33,845 nt of DNA from Porphyra umbilicalis (lineage: Eukaryota; Rhodophyta; Bangiophyceae; Bangiales; Bangiaceae), in NCBI GenBank assembly GCA_002049455.2, contig KV919277.1:1-33845 (forward strand). Reading direction: 5' to 3'. Below, piece after piece: positions 24,801 to 30,800 of this stretch. The notes below the pieces were generated by a model. The model had not been told where the DNA came from, did not search any database, and saw only the letters and a program-made list of their open reading frames with translations. The position numbers were made by a program, and so were the translations under genes. Numbering within the stretch: the stretch's first letter is position 1; each line of letters starts with the position of its first letter.

Positions 24801-27800
24801 GAACAGCTCCTCTGCAGGCCCGCGCTTGCCGTCCAGCGCGTCGTACACCGCAGGTGCCACGGCGGGGTGCGCCGCGTGCGCTGCAGCCGCCAGGGCCGCA
24901 GGCACCGCTGCGACCTTGTCTGTGAACGCCCGCACCTGGCCCGCACCCTGGCTGCGGATGCTGAACAGCGCGTAGCCCTCGTCGCAGCTGCCGGTGCAGG
25001 GGAACGCAGAGTTGGCGGCAGCGCGGGCGTCCGTCACCGCGGAGCACGCCGCGGTCAGTGCCGCCGTCATGGGGGCGTGCCCTGCCGGCAGCCCCGAGTT
25101 GGCCACGCCTCGGAAGCGGTCGCTGACCAGCTCGTTCAGCGCAGTGCAGGACTCGTCCAGCGCCTGCAGGTGCTGCCGCAGCCCGCCGGCGCTGAGCTGT
25201 GCCACGACACCGGTCACCGCGTCGGGCAGGCGCTCCTTGGCCAGCTTGCTCAGCACCTCGGCCGCCCAGGTTGGCATGGAGGTGGGCAGCGGCCGGACGG
25301 GGGAGCCGTCGATGGCCCGCATGGCCGCGGCGTCGGGGATGGAGGCCAGGCCACGCTCCAGCGCGCCCATGGCAGACAGACGCACCAGGTGCAGCTCGCT
25401 GTCCAGGTTGGGCAGCGTCGCGGGCATGCCCAGCTGCCCCGCCCTGTCACCCAGCACCACGCCGCGCACCCAGTCGGGCAGCGTGCTGTCGTTGTGCGCC
25501 AAGGGCAGCGTGTAGGACACGCCGTCGGGCACCACACCGCTGCCCAGCAGGTACGCAGCAGCCACCACGTCCCCGGATGCCAGCGTGCCCTGCGCCGTGC
25601 TCGCGGCGGCGTCAGCGTGCCCCGCCACGGCTGTGGCCAGCACAGAGCCGGGCGCCACGCCCAGCACTGCGCCAGGCATGCGCTGCAGGTGCAGGCGCGC
25701 CGCCGTCTGGGAAGCGGCGGCGTCTGCAGAGCCCGCGCCCAGGGTGCTGGCGGCAGCCAGCACGCCCTGCTGCTGTGCAAGGCTGCCGCTGCCCAGCAGC
25801 TCCTCCGCGATGTCAACGGCCACCAAATAGGGGAATGCAGTCTCCACTGCGGTCAGCAGGGCGTTGCTCGTCAGCACCACGTCGCTGAGCGGCGTGGCCA
25901 GGTCTGGCTCGCCAGACAGCACCGGCAGCAAGGGGTCGGCGCCGACGGCCCGCAGTCCCTGCGCGTACAGCGCCGGCAGGGCGCCGTCGCTGGCGATGTC
26001 CGCCAGGTCCCCGCTCCAGTCTGCAGGTGCAGACGCAGCGGCCCGCGCAAACGTCGCTGCGGCCTCCAGCGCGTCGGTGGGATGCAGCACGCCGGCGGCA
26101 GCCAGCCCTGCGGGCAGTGGCAGCACAGTCGGGCCCGGGCCTGCAGCCCCCGCCACGTGCGCCTCGCCTGCAGCGTTCAGCGCGAAGGCGTACGCGAACG
26201 CAGCATCTGCAGCGGGCTCTCCGAAACTGCTCCAGGTCGCGGGCATGGCGGTCGCCGCGGACTGGGCCGCGACGTCGTCCAGGGTCAGCTGCGCCGACGC
26301 GGCATCGTACGCCAGCGGCGCGCCAAAGTCGTCAGAGCAGGGGAATGCAGCCAGGACCGGCTCCAGGCCCGCGGAGAGCGCCTCCAGCTCAGCCACGCCG
26401 ACGGAGGCGTTCACCCAGGTGGAGCTGGCGCCTTGCAGCGGCGCAAGGGCGGCAGTCCACGCCCACGCGGCGTCTGCCAGCTGCAGCGCAGAGGCCGCCA
26501 CGTTGGCGTGCGCCCCCGACGCGCTCTGTCCCGCGCAGGCGGTGGCCGCGGCCTGCGCCGCCGCCAGGTCTGCCGCCAGGGTGGTGCAGCTGGAGGACTG
26601 TGCGCAGGTGCGCGCAGTCTGCGCCGCAGCGCGGGCTGCGCTGCAGGCCGTGCCAGCGGCGGAGATGTCACTGGCAGTCTGCGCGTCCAGCTGCGCGGCC
26701 GCAGCCGCCATGCCCGCCGCTAGGGCAGAGTGGCCAGCCTGCCCCCCCGCAGCGCTGGGCGGCACCCAGCGGCTCGTGTCAGAGGCAACGCTGCTGGCGT
26801 GCCAGGACAGCGTGCTCATGCTGGAGCCCAGCGCCGTCAGGGCCGTCAGTGCGTCCAGCGTGGCGTTGATGGCGACTCCGGCAGGCGCAGGCGCCGCGCT
26901 GCCAGGGCAGCGGTACGGGCCGCCTCCCAGGGCCCCGCCAGAGCAGCCAGGTTGGCGGACCGGAACGCTGTGGAGCGCTCCTCCTGGCAGGCGGTGGTGA
27001 CGCCCAACACTGTCAGGGCGGGCGCCAGCACGGGGGCGCTCTCCTCAGACATGACAGCCCAGGCGTCAAACGTGGAGCACAGCTCCTCGCCGCCCAGCTC
27101 CAGCGCCGCGGCGGCCCTGCGCACATCCAGGCACGCCAGGCCCTGCAGCACATCTGTGGGCACTGCCTCGCAGCGCAAGTTCGCTGTGTGGGACGCAGTG
27201 GCGTTGGGCAGCAGGGCAAACGGCAGCGCCATGCCCGCAGCTGTGGGGCCAGTCGTGGCCAGCGCCCGCAGGGAGGCCGTGGCGGCGTCCACCACCGTGT
27301 TGAGCGGCTGCCACGCGGCGGCCATGGCGGTCAGAGGGCCCGCGTCCGCGGTCGCAGTCATGTTCACAATGGCGGGCACGGAGTAGAAGGCCACGGGGCG
27401 CCAGGGGACGAAGTCTTCGGGCAGAGAGTTGATGGCCGCCAGGGGCGCCGCGTCCCGCAGGTGCGCCGTCCACTCCGGCGCCAGCGAGTTCAGCCTTGAC
27501 AGCGCCGCGGCACCAAGTGTGCCAGTGCCGTCTGCCAGCGCCAGGGCAGCGGGCGCGGGCAGCCGCGCCAGCTGCGCCACCGCAGGCACCACTTCGGCGT
27601 GCAGGCGCAGGTGCTCCTCCAGCACGCTCATCTGCCACACCCAGTGCACCATCATGACGTCGTCGTCGGTGAGGCGCAGCCCATCCGGGGGCCACGAGTC
27701 CACGGCCCCACCCACCAGGATCTCCAGGTAGAAGCAGCCGAAGCGGCTGGCCAGGTGCAGCTCCATGGCCTTGCAGGCCAGGAAAGTGCTGGCGCCGCCG

Positions 27801-30800
27801 GAGCCCGAGGCCAGCCCCTGCGCGCACGCAATGGCGGCGTGCTGCACCGCGGGGTTGTCTACGAACAGCTCCACGGCGCACTCCTGCAGGGGCTGCGAGA
27901 TGTTGGCGTCCAGGGAGGAGTTGTCCAGGGCCGCGTACCGCACGGCGCCCCACAGGAACTCCGCCACGTCCACCTCGGGCGCCTGCGCCGGGAACAGCTG
28001 CGCCATGAGGGGGCCCACGGCTGCCGTTGCGTTCTGCAGCGCGTCCAGCAGCTCATCGTGCCGCACGGGGTCAGAGGTCAGCACCACCCCCTGCTCCGTC
28101 TCGGGGCGCAGCATGCGCGTGCTCTCCAGGGCTGCGCCTGCCAGGCGCAGCTGCAGCACCAGGCGTCGGCAGACGAGGGAGGTGCACACGCCCTCCACAG
28201 CGTCCGCGGTGCGCCTGGGCAGCATGTTCAGCGCCAGCAGCGTGGATGGCCCGGAGTCCCCGTCCACGATGTCATCCAAGTCCTTCACCAGCTGCAGCTG
28301 GCTGGAGGTGCCGAACGTCGCGCCCACAGCACGCCCAGCCAGGTCTGCTGCCGCAGTGGCCAGGGGCACCGTCTCATTGCGCCCGTTCAGCAGATCGTTC
28401 ACGCCAGACACGGTCGTGTTCACTGCGGCCGAAGGCACGGAGGCCGCCGCCGCGACCCACTGCGCCGCAGCACGCTCCAGAGCACCGTTCATGCGCGCAG
28501 CCTCGAACGAAAGGCCGGCAGCAGGGTTGGCCCACTCGAAGGCGCCCGTGGCCCAGTGCTTGGCGACTGCGACAGCGCGGTCAGCGGTGGCAGTCAGCCG
28601 CGCCGACAGGTCTGCGCCCTCCTCCACCAGTTCCGCCACAGCCGTGATTGCGTGCTCGCCAGCTGCGGCGCGCGGACCGCACGCCGCGCTGGGCAGCTGG
28701 AACAGGTGCGCCGCGCTCTTGGCGGCAGCTAGTGGGGGTGCCAGCGAGGCGGCCACAGCCGTGTCGCGCGCGCCCTGCGCGGTCCGCCACGCCTGCAGCG
28801 CCGCAGCCACGACGTGCGCGCCCAGGGCGCCCCGCGCAGCCACGAGGGCATCAGCTGCCGCTTGCGCCGCAGTGCCCATGGCGGCCGCATCGCCGGCGCT
28901 AGCGGAAGCCACAGCTGTGCCGTTCAGGGCGGCCTGCAGCTCGGCCGCGGCGCTGTGCAGGCGCCGGCTCAAGCGCTCCGTGCTGATGGCGCTCAGACCA
29001 CCCAGCACGTCCGCTGCCAGTGCGTCCGCCTGCGCCGCAAAGGACTCCACGGCAGCGCCCATGTCGTCCAGCGCTCCGAAGAAGGCGTCCTGCGGCACGG
29101 AGGTGCCACTGAGCGCCGCCAGCAGCGTGCTCTCCCAGACGCCCGCGGGCAGTGCGCCACCCGGCAGCGCGCCGTCCTCCAGCAGCGCCGCCTGCAGCGC
29201 CGCCAGCGTGGCGGCAAACGCTGGCGTGAAGCGGGCCGTGATGTCCGCCGCCAGGGCGGCACTGGGGTTGCCAGCGATCTCTTCTGCAGAGCCCTGCTGC
29301 AGCGCCACGGCGTGGCCTGTGAGCTCCGCGGACTGCACGTCCAGCTCCGCGCCCAGCGCCTCAAACGCGCCCGCGTACTCGTCCAGGGCGCCGTCCCCGG
29401 CGCCGTTGAGGGCGTCCAGTGCAGCAGACACGTCGTCATCCAGCACGGCGGACAGGGAGGCCGCGAAGGAGTCCAGCAGGGAGTCCGACCCGCTGAGCAC
29501 GCCGTGCACCAGCTTCACGGCATTCCGGATCAGCGTCGCGTTGGTCACCAGGTCGTCCGAGAACTGCTGCCCCTGCAGGATCACGCCGTCCACCACGTCC
29601 AGCACGTCGATGACTTGCTCGCCGTAGCCCTTGAACTGCCCGTACCAGTCGTCCAGGCGGTCCAGGTACTCCTGGATGCTCTCGATCACGGGGGGGTCCG
29701 CCAGGTACTCCAGCCGCGTCTGCACCCAGCCCAGCCGCTCGTCCACGGCGTCGATGAAGTCCTGCACCTTCAGGAAGTCCAGCGCCTGCTCCATGTACCC
29801 GTCCACAAAGGCCAGGAAGCCCTCTGTGTCCTCTAGGAACGCGATGAACTCCGTCACCTTCTCGATGTACCCCTGCAGCGTCTCGTCGATGAGGTCGAAG
29901 AAGGAGATGCCCTTGCGCACCAGCGCCACGCCCTGGTCCACGATGCCCAGCAGCCGCTCCGCAATGGTCTTGATGCTGGTGATCAGGTTGTCTGCGAACG
30001 CGTTGAAGCGGTCCAGCATGTCCCGCGGCACCAGCCCCAGGGAGGAGAACCCCAGGTTCAACGCCGCCTTTACGTCCACGAATTTCAGCTCGAAGCGCAG
30101 GATGTAGGCTGACACGCGGGCCGTGTTGAACACGTCCAGCTCGAACAGGGCGCCGAACAGGGACAGGTCCAGCTCCACGCTGTTGCGCAGCTTGAAGCCC
30201 AGGTAGGCGCCGATGTAGGTGGAGCCCAGCAGGTACTCCGCCCCGTCGTCGTTGCCCAGCTTGAAGTAGATCTTGGTGTTGGAAGGGGACAGAACCTCGA
30301 TAATGCGGTCCCAAATGCTCGCCAGGCTGCGGCGCCCCGTGGCCAGCTCTCGCGCCGCGCCGCGCGCGTGCCCCCAGGCGCCCGCGCTGGGCACCAGCGC
30401 CGTCGCCTGTGCGCTGGCCGCTGCCTGCAGTTCTGCACCCAGCGTGTCCTCCCGCTGCGTGATGGCGCCAGAGGGCGCCGGCAAGTGCTTCGCCAGCACC
30501 CGCGCCGCGCCCTGCAGCTTGGCCTGATCGTGGGTGCAAGACAGCGTGCACTGCCGCTCGCAGCGCGCCGCGTCGCGCTCCACGCAGGGCGCGGCGCACA
30601 GGTCCACACAGTTGTCCCAGTCCCGCATGGCGCCCGCGTCCAGCAGCACCGCCAGCGCCGCCAGCGTGCGCTTGCTGACGGCGCCCACCGGCATGGCCTC
30701 CAGCGCCGCCAGCGCCGAGGCCACCTCCGTGGGATCCGTCTCCTCGTCCAGCAGCAGCCGTCGCATGTGCGCCTCCACGCGCACCGCCGCCGCGGGCCAC

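Larger units (their letters stand above)
18240..29430 (-). other. Very long Ala-rich helical region with small cysteine loops
   Basis: Roughly 3,700 residues are dominated by Ala, Leu, Val, Asp and Glu and look almost entirely helical. Many N-glycosylation sequons are present. Isolated short cysteine loops recur (C-x4-C or C-x5-C), for example near 28180, 26595, 24540, 23705, 21280 and 20130. A motif S-x-L-P-x-W-[LV]-R occurs twice in diverged form (about 25475 and 22365), which points to old internal duplication. I recognise no named domain. Seven frame transitions fall in or at the ends of this region. Confidence 0.6.

Noticed and set aside
5326..26884. Programmed ribosomal frameshifting as the cause of the -1 steps
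   Set aside because: The sites lack an X-XXY-YYZ slippery heptamer, and 12 efficient shifts in one mRNA would be implausible. It is kept only as a remote alternative.
26899..26960. 62-nt GT-AG intron at frame break A
   Set aside because: The phase fits but the donor GTCCGC is poor, and splicing would delete helix-like sequence that matches its surroundings. One missing base is simpler.
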